This document shows positions 10,440-19,511 of a DNA stretch of 64,000 bases, piece by piece (position 1 is the stretch's first letter; every line of letters begins with the position of its first letter). The DNA lies in contig JAJEAC010000093.1 of NCBI GenBank assembly GCA_022824315.1, positions 109,690-173,689 of the forward strand. The letters run 5' to 3'. The position numbers and the translations under genes are program-made. Origin of the DNA: Silicimonas sp. (GTDB lineage Bacteria > Pseudomonadota > Alphaproteobacteria > Rhodobacterales > Rhodobacteraceae). The notes below the pieces were generated by a model. It made no database searches, had not been told where the DNA came from, and saw nothing but the letters and a program-made list of their open reading frames with translations.

Positions 10440-11730
10440 ACGTGGTTGGCTGAAGCGGTGGAACATGCACTTTCAGCGCCAGCCAGAAAGGCGGGTCTCC
10501 CGCCGATCTTCGACACGACTTCGCGCGGCAATGCAGCGCAGTTGACGGCCCGCAATGCGGGAACATGACGAGACGCCCAGGATTGACGTATCTGCACGGC
10601 GGGGCGTTTGCATTGGCAACCTCTGCTGATCCGTGAATTCAGTCCGGGAGCCGCATTGCGACCTCGGAATTGACCCCCCAATGCATGCACCCGGCATCCT
10701 GCCGGGCACGGGTGCCACGTAGGGAGCAATTCCTACGTGCTGTACCTTGCGAAACAACGCCGAGACTTGAGGATGCGCCGTGCACTCGGCAATCGTGCCA
10801 ACCGACAAGAGCTCACCCGCATCTGCCAGCACCCGATGGCCCGCGCTGCAAATCCGGATCTTCATGGATTCGTGGTCGTGGACGCTGTCTGCAAACATCG
10901 CGCCGACCTCGTCCCAGATCGGTTGACCGGCACAGGGATCATCCTCAATGACCCACTGCCGTCATCTTCATCGGTCACCTGGGGGGCGTCATCGACACCG
11001 AGCGCACGCGCCAACGCAGTCTCCGCAAGTCCCGTTGCGGAGACTGCGCATTCCGCCTTGGGATTGGGGAAGCTGCAGCCGGCATCGATCCAGCCGGCAA
11101 GATCGGGATCCGGGAGTCGTGCCAGCGACACGACGGTCGACCGGGTTATGTCCCCATAGCCGCGCAGGTTGTCGCAGCTTTGAATCGTGAACGGCCTCGC
11201 ACCCGCCGCGCGGCGCTTCGCCAAGGCCGCCACGACCGCTCCAAATGCCGTGCGGGGTGTTTCGGAATGGGCAATATCAAACACAATGCCCGGATGATCC
11301 GGGGCGAAGGATCCGGTGGCCGGATGCACGACGTATCCGCTCTCGGTCACGGCCAGAAACGCGACCCGCGTGCCTGGGTCAGTCATCTGCGCGATCAGGG
11401 AGCCAATTTGCACTTCGACCGGCAGAAAGCCGATCATCGACCCGCAGATTCCGGCCGAGGATCCATCCGGGCACAGCTCGACAAGCGTTGTCAGGCAATC
11501 TTGCGCAAGGAGCCATTTGCAAATTGCGGCATCACCCGTACGCACGCCTGCTCCGACAATCGTCCAATCCTGCGCCTGCCCGTGCTGCAACAGCCGGTGA
11601 AGATACCATGCCAGAACTGCCCCGTGGACGTTGCCGACGCCAATGTGGACAATTCCTGGTGTCAGCGCGTCACGCCTGTAGCGGGGCCTCTCGATCTCGG
11701 GCGACAGGCAGTTGCGGGTGCCTTCCCTGA
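10440..11730 (-). pseudogene. decayed second copy of mannitol 2-dehydrogenase
   Basis: The translation follows the intact MtlK at 12890-14398 almost from end to end but is broken. From about 11680 down to 10960 it reads in one frame (GIVHIGVGN, DWTIVGAGVR, TPRTAFGAVVAALAKRRAAG, FTIQSCDNLRGYGDITRSTV). At about 10960 a one-base shift moves the similarity to another frame (QWVIEDDP, then VHDHESMKIRICSAGHRVLA). Further shifts follow before faint C-terminal similarity near 10500. The conserved GNFHRGHQAWYLHR has become GNVHGAVLAWYLHR and the N-terminus is not recognisable. This is a degraded paralogue, not a functional gene. Confidence 0.85.
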
Positions 11731-11896
11731 ATGTCCCGCTGCCGCCGTCTGGCGAAGGACCACGAGTGAAGCCTGTAGAGTTCCGTGGCCTCGGCGCAGC
11801 TTGCCGCCTGCCGGTTCCTGATGAGGCGGGCGACGCGGAAAATAACACAATCAAATCTATTAACATAATTAAATCAACTCGTTATGACTCCAACTC

Positions 11897-12889
11897 TTAC
11901 GCTGCCATCTGAATTTTCATGCTTCCAGGCAGGTGTCGGCCTGCCATGACCGTAGCGACTTCTTCGATTGGCAACTGATGGCTGACGACCTCTTGCACGC
12001 CTCCCCCAATTGCTTTGAGCAATTCCAGCGCGTCGGGAATATTGTGGTTCAGCGAATGCGTTCCAAATAGCGACAACTGGCGGCGGAAGATCTCAAACGG
12101 AGATATGGCGATCCTTGCGTCTGACGGGCACACGCCGAAAATCAACACCGCACCGCCATTTCCGACATATTCCGGAAGTTTCTCGACGACAGCAGGAACG
12201 CCGGTGGCGTCGACGGCCAGGTCGCAGGACCTGGTCAACCGGTCCATCTCGTCGGTGCCGGCATTGATCGCACGCAAGCCGACGCTCTCGGCCCTGCCCA
12301 GCCGATCTTCAACCCGGTCAACCATCAGCACTTCAGCCGTTCCGCGTGACTTGAGCGCGAGCCCCATCAAGAGCCCCATCGGCCCGGTGCCGAAAATGAT
12401 GGCGCGCTCGACAATTCGGTCCTGTAACGGAGAGAGGCCGTTGAGAACACATCCCATGGGCTCTGCCAGCGCGGCCTCTGCGAAGGTCATGTCGCCAATC
12501 GCATGAACGGCGTCAGCGCGCACGGCGCAACATTCCGCGAAACCGCCATTGACAGTGACGCCGTAAGCTCCGAGGTCTTCACAGAGGTGCGCCCAGCCTC
12601 GCAGGCACGCTCGGCAAGTGCCACATTGGAGGTTGGGATCGACGACAACGCGATCACCAATGGAGACGCCCGAAACATCCGCACCGATCTCTGCAATCTC
12701 ACCCGCGAATTCATGGCCAGGCACAATCGGATACGTTGATGTTCCGTAGTTGCCGCGCATCACTTCGATGTCGGTGTGACAAATTCCACTTGCTTTGACG
12801 CGGACCAGGACCTGCCCTTGACCCAGGTCGGGCACGGGCAAAGTGCCGACCTTTACGTCATTTGGAGACGGGAACCATACTGCCTTCAT
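11897..12889 (-). CDS. zinc-dependent alcohol/polyol dehydrogenase (MDR family)
   Basis: A medium-chain NAD(P)-dependent dehydrogenase of 330 residues. Catalytic zinc ligands are visible as Cys37 (GICHTD) and His59-Glu60 (PGHEFAGE). Structural zinc cysteines are at 89, 92, 95 and 103. The Rossmann motif is GTGPMGLLMGLALKSRG. Its ATG follows the mtlK stop directly (TGAATG), so it belongs to the polyol operon. By context it oxidises a sugar alcohol such as sorbitol, galactitol or arabitol to a ketose; the sequence does not settle the substrate. It partly overlaps in role with SmoS and MtlK and may widen the polyol range. Confidence 0.85.
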   Translation of the reverse strand: MKAVWFPSPNDVKVGTLPVPDLGQGQVLVRVKASGICHTDIEVMRGNYGTSTYPIVPGHEFAGEIAEIGADVSGVSIGDRVVVDPNLQCGTCRACLRGWAHLCEDLGAYGVTVNGGFAECCAVRADAVHAIGDMTFAEAALAEPMGCVLNGLSPLQDRIVERAIIFGTGPMGLLMGLALKSRGTAEVLMVDRVEDRLGRAESVGLRAINAGTDEMDRLTRSCDLAVDATGVPAVVEKLPEYVGNGGAVLIFGVCPSDARIAISPFEIFRRQLSLFGTHSLNHNIPDALELLKAIGGGVQEVVSHQLPIEEVATVMAGRHLPGSMKIQMAA

Positions 12890-14398
12890 TCAACACTCCA
12901 GGTCCGACGTTCCGGGGGCCCAACTGCCAATATACCGGCTTAGCGCGGTTTCGAGACCTTCGGACCAAATCAGGGTTAGCCAGCGGGCAAATGCTTCCGC
13001 GAAGCGGGAATTGTCCGCCAGGTCTCCGTAGAGGGCGCGCTGTTCGAGCCAGGCCTGCGGATTCTCTCGTGCGGCTTTCGCCGCAGCTGTCAGTTTGTCC
13101 CACATCGGATCGTTGGGCTCGATCAAGCTACCGTTCTCCCTGGTGCCCTCGCACATGCGCGCCCAGAGCGCCTCTGTCAGGGCGAGGCCGGCGATCGGCG
13201 CCTTTGCCGCCAAGGCATCACGCACCATCGGCAGGATGAATCCGGTGTGCCGGGAAGAACCGTCAAAGGCCACGCGACGCGTCGTATCGACGATCCTCGG
13301 GTTGGAGAACCGCAGGTCGATCAGGTCGACATAGGATTCCGGCGTCATGCCGGGCACCGCGTGGACATGCGGCACTATCTCTTCAATCGCCACTTTGCGG
13401 AACAGCGGTCCGATCAGCGGATGCTCCATGCAGCCAGAAATTGTCGCGACCGACAGGATTTCGCCGGCGTTGGAAATCACCTGGTGCCCGCCATTCAGGA
13501 TGCTGATCTTCATCGCCTCGTATTCGTGCACCTGGTCTGTGATCGTCGCGCCGACCTTTTCCCAGGGCGGGCGGGCGGCGCAAAAATCGTCTTCGATCAC
13601 CCATTGACGGAAATTCTCATGCGTGACCGGTACTGCGTCGTCGATGCCGTGCTCACGCACCATGGCAAGTTCGTTGGGACCGGTTGCGGGAACGATGCAG
13701 TCCACCATCGAGTCGGGAAAGCTGCAGTTGGCATCGATCCAATCGGCCAGGTCGGCATCCGAGAGACTCGCAAGCGACAGCACGGTTTGGCGCATGATCG
13801 CTCCGTTGCCCTGCAGATTGTCGCAGCTTTGTAGCGTGAACGGCCCGGAACCCGCTGCGCGCCGCTGCGCCAGGGCGGCAACGATGGCACCGAATGCGGT
13901 GCGCGGTGTACCAGGATTGGCGGCGTCGTGCTGGATGTCCGCGTCCCCGGCATCGAAACCCATGGACGCAGGGTCGATGAAATAGCCGCCCTCGGTGACG
14001 GTCATCGCAACGATGCGGATCGAAGGATCGGCCATGCGTTCGATCAGCGGACCGTTGCCAGGAGCGACGGGCACATAGTCGATCATGGAACCCACGACCT
14101 CGACAGAACTGCCCGCCGGGTCCAGTTCGACCAGCGTTGTCAAATAGTCCTGCGCCGCCATCTTCCTTCGCTGCGCCTCGTCGAAGGGACGCACGCCGGC
14201 GCCGACGATGGCCCAATCATGCGCCAGACCCTGCTGCATCAGCCGGTGCAGGTACCAGGCCTGATGCCCGCGATGGAAATTGCCCAGCCCGATATGCACG
14301 ATGCCTGGAGCCAGCTGCGACCGATCATAGGTTGGGACCAGCACGCCTTCTGGCAGCTTGCCCAGATTGTCGCTGGACAGTTTCACCGGATCAGCCAT
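12890..14398 (-). CDS. mtlK: mannitol 2-dehydrogenase
   Basis: NAD-dependent oxidation of D-mannitol (and often D-arabitol) to the ketose. The 502 residues start at [11 protein letters not shown], whose ATG shares one base with the smoS stop (TGATG). The N-terminal nucleotide-binding segment GIVHIGLGNFHRGHQAWYLH is intact. The polyol-dehydrogenase catalytic lysine region KISILNGGHQVI is near residue 296. The C-terminal TRENGSLIEPNDPMWDKL stretch is typical of the family. Order smoK-smoS-mtlK matches the Rhodobacter polyol operon. It is the intact paralogue of the remnant at 10440-11730. Confidence 0.95.
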   Translation of the reverse strand: MADPVKLSSDNLGKLPEGVLVPTYDRSQLAPGIVHIGLGNFHRGHQAWYLHRLMQQGLAHDWAIVGAGVRPFDEAQRRKMAAQDYLTTLVELDPAGSSVEVVGSMIDYVPVAPGNGPLIERMADPSIRIVAMTVTEGGYFIDPASMGFDAGDADIQHDAANPGTPRTAFGAIVAALAQRRAAGSGPFTLQSCDNLQGNGAIMRQTVLSLASLSDADLADWIDANCSFPDSMVDCIVPATGPNELAMVREHGIDDAVPVTHENFRQWVIEDDFCAARPPWEKVGATITDQVHEYEAMKISILNGGHQVISNAGEILSVATISGCMEHPLIGPLFRKVAIEEIVPHVHAVPGMTPESYVDLIDLRFSNPRIVDTTRRVAFDGSSRHTGFILPMVRDALAAKAPIAGLALTEALWARMCEGTRENGSLIEPNDPMWDKLTAAAKAARENPQAWLEQRALYGDLADNSRFAEAFARWLTLIWSEGLETALSRYIGSWAPGTSDLEC

Positions 14399-15162
14399 CA
14401 GCTCATCCAGTTTCCGCCGTCCACGTTCAGCGTCTGGGCGGTGATGTAACGCGAATCCGCCGAAGCCAGGAATACGCACGGATCGGCAACATCAGCCGGG
14501 TCACCCATGCGACCCAATGGAACGGCCTCGCCGACCTCGCGTTTCTTCTGGCCCTTGGGCTTGTCCTCGTATTCGGCAAATTTTGCGTCCACGACATCCC
14601 ACATCGGCGTGTCTATGACGCCTGGTGCGATGCTGTTGACACGTATGTTGTCGCCCGCCAGTTCCAAGGCGAGCGATTGCGTGATCGAGATAACCGCCGC
14701 CTTGGTCGAGCAGTAGATGGTGACGTTCGGCTCGCCGCGGCGCCCTGCCTGGCTGGCAAGGTTGATGATTGCGCCTCCGCCCCGCCTCTTCATCGACGGA
14801 ATGACCGCCTGGCACGCAAAAATCGTGCCTCCGACGTTGACGTCGTACTGGCGGCGATAATCCTCGGGCGTGATCTTGTCGATCGACGCCATGTCGAAGA
14901 TGCCTGCGTTGTTGACAAGAATGTCGATCCCGCCCCAGGCCTCTTCGACCGCCGCGACACCGGCCTGGATTGAAGCAATGTCAGTGACATTCATCACAAC
15001 GGCCATGCCACCAATGGCCTCTGCAGTCTGCAGCGCGTCAGTCTCCAGCAGGTCGGCGACGGCAACCTTGGCGCCCTCGCGCGCGTAGGCCTCACAGATC
15101 GCACGTCCGATCCCGCGCGCACCGCCGGTCACGAGCGCTACCTTTCCGTCCAATCGTTTCAC
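14398..15162 (-). CDS. smoS: sorbitol/galactitol dehydrogenase, short-chain type (SmoS)
   Basis: A classical short-chain dehydrogenase of 254 residues. The cofactor motif TGGARGIG is at 12-19, NNAG lies in the middle, and the catalytic YCSTK is near residue 150. Family knowledge: SmoS/PolS enzymes oxidise D-sorbitol to fructose and galactitol to D-tagatose. The start overlaps the stop of the upstream transporter ATPase (ATGA), and the stop overlaps the mtlK start, so it is within one operon. The presence of tagatose kinase and gatZ next door makes galactitol a plausible substrate as well. Confidence 0.92.
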   Translation of the reverse strand: MKRLDGKVALVTGGARGIGRAICEAYAREGAKVAVADLLETDALQTAEAIGGMAVVMNVTDIASIQAGVAAVEEAWGGIDILVNNAGIFDMASIDKITPEDYRRQYDVNVGGTIFACQAVIPSMKRRGGGAIINLASQAGRRGEPNVTIYCSTKAAVISITQSLALELAGDNIRVNSIAPGVIDTPMWDVVDAKFAEYEDKPKGQKKREVGEAVPLGRMGDPADVADPCVFLASADSRYITAQTLNVDGGNWMS

Positions 15163-16160
15163 GCGATCCGCATGCCTCGTTCGTCAAACCTGTGAATTCG
15201 GTCTTCGCGCGGCGTCAGATGGATCGTGTCACCGTAACTGAACGCCACTTCGCCTGAGGCGCGCACAGTCAAGGGATCTGCCAATCCGGTGTCGTGAATG
15301 TGGAAGAAGGTGTCCGACCCGAGGTGCTCTGCGACGCCGACCACGCCTTTCCACGGTCCACTGTCGCCGACCTCGATATGCTCGGGCCGGATGCCGATCG
15401 CGTGGGCACCGTGCTTTTGCGCCTCGGCGTCTTCGATGAAGTTCATCTTGGGTGAGCCGATGAATCCGGCCACAAACTTGTTGCGCGGTGCCTGATAGAG
15501 TTCCAGCGGAGAGCCCACCTGCTCGATCACGCCAGACTGCAGTACCACAATCTTGTCCGCCATTGTCATCGCCTCGACCTGATCATGCGTGACATAGATC
15601 ATCGTTGTATCGAGGCGCTTATGCAGCTCGCTGATTTCCAGCCGCATGCCGACGCGCAGGGCCGCGTCGAGGTTGGAAAGCGGTTCGTCGAACAAGAATG
15701 CCGCAGGCTCGCGCACGATCGCGCGGCCAATGGCGACACGCTGGCGCTGGCCGCCTGAGAGCTGACTGGGCCGGCGGTCGATATAGTCTGTCAAGTTCAG
15801 CACTCCGGCGGCATCGGTCACCCGCTTGTCGATCTCGCCCTGGTCCATCTTTGCCATCTTCAGCGGGAATGCGATGTTCTTTCTGACCGACATGTGCGGA
15901 TAGAGCGCATAGGACTGGAACACCATCGCCAGGCCGCGTTTGGCCGGTGGGGTGGCGGTCGCGTCGTTGCCGTCGATCTTGATGCTGCCGGAAGTGACGT
16001 CCTCCAACCCGGCAATCAACCGCAATAGCGTGGACTTTCCGCATCCCGACGGACCGACGAAGACGACGAATTCTCCATCCTCGATATGCAGGTCCAGCGG
16101 CGGAATCACTTCTACATCACCGAAGGATTTGCTGATTTGCTTAAGCTGAATCTGTCCCAT
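15159..16160 (-). CDS. smoK: polyol ABC transporter ATP-binding protein
   Basis: ATPase of the sorbitol/mannitol importer, 333 residues, of the MalK/UgpC type. Walker [10 protein letters not shown] is at 36-44, the signature LSGGQRQRV is near 134-142, and Walker B is [13 protein letters not shown]-terminal regulatory OB-fold carries GIRPEHIEV. It starts 9 bp after smoG and ends overlapping smoS. One ATPase gene serves the two permeases, presumably as a homodimer. Confidence 0.95.
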   Translation of the reverse strand: MGQIQLKQISKSFGDVEVIPPLDLHIEDGEFVVFVGPSGCGKSTLLRLIAGLEDVTSGSIKIDGNDATATPPAKRGLAMVFQSYALYPHMSVRKNIAFPLKMAKMDQGEIDKRVTDAAGVLNLTDYIDRRPSQLSGGQRQRVAIGRAIVREPAAFLFDEPLSNLDAALRVGMRLEISELHKRLDTTMIYVTHDQVEAMTMADKIVVLQSGVIEQVGSPLELYQAPRNKFVAGFIGSPKMNFIEDAEAQKHGAHAIGIRPEHIEVGDSGPWKGVVGVAEHLGSDTFFHIHDTGLADPLTVRASGEVAFSYGDTIHLTPREDRIHRFDERGMRIA

Positions 16161-16169
16161 TTCTTTTCC

Positions 16170-17003
16170 TCACTTCACCGCGCCGAAGGTCAGGCCGCGG
16201 ACGAGCTGTTTCTGGCTGAACCAGCCCATGATCAGGATCGGTGCAATTGCCATGACTGAAGCCGCGCTGAGCTTTGCGTAGAACAATCCCTCTGGGCTGG
16301 AATAGCTGGTGATGAACTGCGTCAGCGGCGCGGCATTTGAAGCTGTCAGGTTAATCGTCCAGAACGCCTCGTTCCAAGCCAAGATGATGTTCAAGAGAAC
16401 GGTCGAGGCCATTCCAGGGATCGCCATCGGCGTCAGCACGTAGAGGATTTCAGCACGCAGGGTCGCGCCGTCCATTCTCGCCGCTTCCAGAATTTCCCCC
16501 GGAATTTCCTTGAAGTAGGTGTAGAGCATCCAAATGATGATCGGCAGGTTGATCAGCATCAGAACGATGGTCAGTCCAAAGCGGCTATCGAGGAGTTCGA
16601 GGTCACGGAAGATCAGGTAGATGGGCACAAGCACGCCAACAGGCGGCAGCATTTTCGTCGACAACATCCACATCAGCACGTTCCTGGTATGCTTGGATGG
16701 AACGAACGCCATCGACCAAGCCGCCGGTATGGCAACCAATAGACCAAGGAATGTGGATCCAAGCGAGATGATCACGGAGTTGGAAAAGTGCTTGAAGTAG
16801 TCTGACCGGGCCTGAACGGTCGCGAAACTCTCCATCGTCCAGCCGGAACCGAACAACACTTCCAAGGGTGCCCGGATCGCGTCCTCTTCCGTCTTGAATG
16901 CGAGGACAAGGATCCAGAGGATCGGAAAGAACATCAGGAACCCGAGCGCACCGGCAATGGCCGTGTTGGCGACTTTGGTTCGGTTCGAGACCGCGCGTGC
17001 CAT
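16170..17003 (-). CDS. smoG: polyol ABC transporter permease (MalG-like)
   Basis: Inner-membrane permease of 277 residues with about six membrane segments. The EAA loop EAARMDGATLRAEILYVLTP is the docking site for SmoK. The C-terminus TFGAVK is typical of the MalG family in Rhodobacterales. It lies 12 bp after smoF and 9 bp before smoK. The start MARAVSNR has AAGGGG upstream. No anomalies are seen. Confidence 0.94.
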   Translation of the reverse strand: MARAVSNRTKVANTAIAGALGFLMFFPILWILVLAFKTEEDAIRAPLEVLFGSGWTMESFATVQARSDYFKHFSNSVIISLGSTFLGLLVAIPAAWSMAFVPSKHTRNVLMWMLSTKMLPPVGVLVPIYLIFRDLELLDSRFGLTIVLMLINLPIIIWMLYTYFKEIPGEILEAARMDGATLRAEILYVLTPMAIPGMASTVLLNIILAWNEAFWTINLTASNAAPLTQFITSYSSPEGLFYAKLSAASVMAIAPILIMGWFSQKQLVRGLTFGAVK

Positions 17004-17015
17004 GACCCCTTCTCC

Positions 17016-17888
17016 TTACGCGTCGAGGTTCTTGCCGATCATCCGCATCAGGAAGATCGCAACGATGTTGGCCAGGATGATGGCGATGACACCTCCTGCA
17101 CTGCCCATGCCAACGTCGAACTGCAGAAGTGACGAGACATAGATCAGGTACGTCAGGTTTGTGGTCGCCGTGCCGGGACCCCCGTTTGTGGTCACGAGGA
17201 TTTCGGCGAAAATCGACAGAAGAAAAATCGTCTGGATCAGGATCACGACGGTGATCGCGCGAGCCAGGTGCGGCAGCATGATGAACCAGAACCTGCTCCA
17301 CCAGCCCGCGCCATCCATCTCGGCGGCTTCCAATTGCTCCTGGTCCAGCGATTGCAGCGCCGTGAGCAGGATCAATGTCGCGAACGGCAACCATGTCCAG
17401 GACACGATCATGATGATCGAGGCCAACGGGATTTGGCCAAAGAAGTCTATGGGTTGAAAACCCAGACTCGTGGCGATGCGCCCGAAGATGCCGTTCACCG
17501 GGTTCATGAACATGTTCTTCCAAACAAGCGCCGACACGGTGGGCATCACGAAGAATGGCGCGATGACCATGATGCGAATGATTCCGGTGCCGAACATGGG
17601 TCGGTCCAACAGGATCGCGGCGAAAAGCCCGCCGATCGTCGTGATTGCCAACACGCCTCCGACCAGCACCAGCGTATTTTTGATCGCGGCATTGAAGCTG
17701 GGATCCGTGACGAACCAGTAATAGTTTTCCCAGCCCGCAAACGGCGTCTCACCGATTTGCAGCAGGTTGTATCTCAGGAACGAAAAATAGATGGTTAGAC
17801 AGAGCGGGACGAGCATCCAACCGAGAAGCAACAGCACGGCGGGAGAAATCATCAATCGCGCGGCGGATCGGGACGCTTTCGTGGCCAT
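17016..17888 (-). CDS. smoF: polyol ABC transporter permease (MalF-like)
   Basis: Inner-membrane permease of 290 residues, partner of SmoG. Six membrane helices are suggested, with the first at MISPAVLLLLGWMLVPLC. The EAA loop reads EAAEMDGAGWWSRFWFIMLP. I chose the second ATG (MATKASRS) because GGAGG lies eight bases before it; the first ATG two codons upstream is too close to that site. It is separated from smoE by about 170 bp holding two stem-loops, a common arrangement when the binding protein is made in excess. Confidence 0.93.
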   Translation of the reverse strand: MATKASRSAARLMISPAVLLLLGWMLVPLCLTIYFSFLRYNLLQIGETPFAGWENYYWFVTDPSFNAAIKNTLVLVGGVLAITTIGGLFAAILLDRPMFGTGIIRIMVIAPFFVMPTVSALVWKNMFMNPVNGIFGRIATSLGFQPIDFFGQIPLASIIMIVSWTWLPFATLILLTALQSLDQEQLEAAEMDGAGWWSRFWFIMLPHLARAITVVILIQTIFLLSIFAEILVTTNGGPGTATTNLTYLIYVSSLLQFDVGMGSAGGVIAIILANIVAIFLMRMIGKNLDA

Positions 17889-18019
17889 TCGCATCGCCCT
17901 CCCAAAACGAGTTGCGGATCAGCGCTTGACAAAACTGCCCTGTCTAGGCCCCTGCTTGGATTCTAGCACATTTTGGGCGTGTGCCAAAACTCTAGCATTC
18001 AGGGGCCGCAAATCGAAAT

Positions 18020-18044
18020 GGGCCGAAGCATGAAGCTCCGGCCC
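18020..18044 (-). promoter_or_regulatory. stem-loop between smoE and smoF
   Basis: On the minus strand the bases read GGGCCGGAGC, a five-base loop, then GCTTCGGCCC: a ten-pair stem with one mismatch, about 15 bp after the smoE stop and with no T-tract. A weaker inverted repeat (CTAG...CTAG, about 17963-17995) follows. I infer an mRNA-stabilising or partial-termination structure that raises binding protein over permease. A full terminator is less likely because the permease genes have no obvious promoter of their own. Confidence 0.6.
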
Positions 18045-18058
18045 ACTCGTGAAGGACG

Positions 18059-19384
18059 TTACTTGATGTAACCTGCCTTGGTCATTTCGCGGACCGCGAA
18101 CTGCTGGCTGTTGGCCAAAGCCTGTTCAACCGACATTTGACCGGCCAGAGCCGCTGCGACCTGCTGCCCGACGTAGTTTCCGATGCCCTGGAACTCCGGG
18201 ATCGCCACAAACTGAACGCCGGTGTACGGGACCGGGTCACGCGTCGGGTCGGCCGGATCGACCGAGAAGATCGCGTTCTTGATGGTTTCGGCGAACGGCG
18301 CCGCTTCCAAGAGACGCGGGTCCTCGTGAATGGAGGCACGCGTGCCACTGGGCACGGCCACCCAGCCTTCGGTGTCGCCGACCATCTGGAAGTATTCCTT
18401 CGAGGTCGCCCACTTCAGGAAGTCCTTGGCGATGTCGGCTTTCTGAGAGCTTGCCGGGATGGCAAGGGCCCAAGACCAGAACCAGCCGGTTCCCTTGTCC
18501 GTTTCCTGCTTGGGTGCCTGGAAAAAGTCCGTGACGTCGGCGACATTGGACGTCGCGGGATTGCGAACGTCGTTGGCGGCAGACGTCGCGTCGACCCAGG
18601 TTGCGCATTTGCCGTCCTTGAACAGGGCGCGGTTTTCGTTGTGCCCGTTTGCGGTTGCACCCGGAGGTCCGGAATTGTTCATCAGGTCGACATAATAGGT
18701 GATCGCGGCGTTCCACTCGGGGCTGTCAAGCTGAGGATTCCAGTCCATGTCGAACCAGCGCGCGCCGAATGCATTGGCCATGGTGCCGACGAACGCCATG
18801 TTCTCGCCCCAACCAGCCTTACCACGCTGACAGGTGCCGAAAACGCCATTGTCCGGATCATGGAGCTTGGCAGCCATCTCGGCAAATTCAGTGTAGGTGA
18901 TCTGCTCCGTCGGCGGCTCAATGCCGGCCTTTTCGAACAGGTCCGTGCGATAGAAGGTGAACGAGGTCTCGGAATAGAGCGGCACCGCGTAGAGGTTGCC
19001 GTCGGCTGACAGACCGTTCCGCACCAGTTGGAAGATGTCTTCCAGATCATAGTCGGCGTCATCGCCGAAGTCGTTCAGTGACGTCAGCCAGCCGTTGGCG
19101 CCCCAGATCGGCGTCTCGTATGCACCGATGAACATGATGTCGAACGAACCGCCTCCAGTGGCGATATCTTGCGTGGTCCGCTGACGAAGCACGTTTTCTT
19201 CCAGGACAACCCAGTTGATCGTGTTGCCGGTCGCCTCCTCCCACTGCGGAGCGAGCTTTTGCATGACGATCATGTCAGCGTTGTTTACCGTCGCGATCGT
19301 GATTTCTTCCGCCACGGCCGTGGATGCGAGCGCCGCAATCCCAAAGCCGACTGCCGAGCTAAGCAGTGTGTGTTTCGTAGGCAT
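18059..19384 (-). CDS. smoE: polyol ABC transporter substrate-binding protein
   Basis: Periplasmic sorbitol/mannitol-binding protein of 441 residues. A Sec signal peptide is seen at the N-terminus (hydrophobic AVGFGIAALASTAVA, cleavage likely after TAVA near residue 25). The mature part has the family-1 extracellular solute-binding fold pattern (ATGGGSFDIMFIGAYE; AVPLYSETSFTFYRTDLFEK; WVDATSAANDV). It is the first gene of the smo operon, with AGGAGGG before the ATG and two operator-like repeats directly upstream. Confidence 0.95.
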   Translation of the reverse strand: MPTKHTLLSSAVGFGIAALASTAVAEEITIATVNNADMIVMQKLAPQWEEATGNTINWVVLEENVLRQRTTQDIATGGGSFDIMFIGAYETPIWGANGWLTSLNDFGDDADYDLEDIFQLVRNGLSADGNLYAVPLYSETSFTFYRTDLFEKAGIEPPTEQITYTEFAEMAAKLHDPDNGVFGTCQRGKAGWGENMAFVGTMANAFGARWFDMDWNPQLDSPEWNAAITYYVDLMNNSGPPGATANGHNENRALFKDGKCATWVDATSAANDVRNPATSNVADVTDFFQAPKQETDKGTGWFWSWALAIPASSQKADIAKDFLKWATSKEYFQMVGDTEGWVAVPSGTRASIHEDPRLLEAAPFAETIKNAIFSVDPADPTRDPVPYTGVQFVAIPEFQGIGNYVGQQVAAALAGQMSVEQALANSQQFAVREMTKAGYIK

Positions 19385-19396
19385 TTAGCCCTCCTT

Positions 19397-19436
19397 TTTT
19401 ACACATGTAAAAGTCATAATTTTGACGCGTGTAAAA
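19397..19436 (-). promoter_or_regulatory. two operator-like sites upstream of smoE
   Basis: Plus-strand TTTTACACATGTAAAA at 19397-19412 has perfect 6-bp inverted arms. TTTGACGCGTGTAAAA at 19421-19436 matches it at 13 of 16 positions. The sites start 13 bp before the smoE ATG and are 24 bp apart centre to centre. Their form (about 16 bp with dyad symmetry) fits LacI-family operators, and a LacI-type gene lies 75 bp away. A third copy is at the tagK promoter. Regulation by that protein is inferred. Confidence 0.7.
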
Positions 19437-19511
19437 ATATGACGGCGAAAGACTCGGAGTCAAGAGGAATCTCGAACCCGTTATCGCCGGAGAATGCCCG
19501 AGTTTCGTCGG

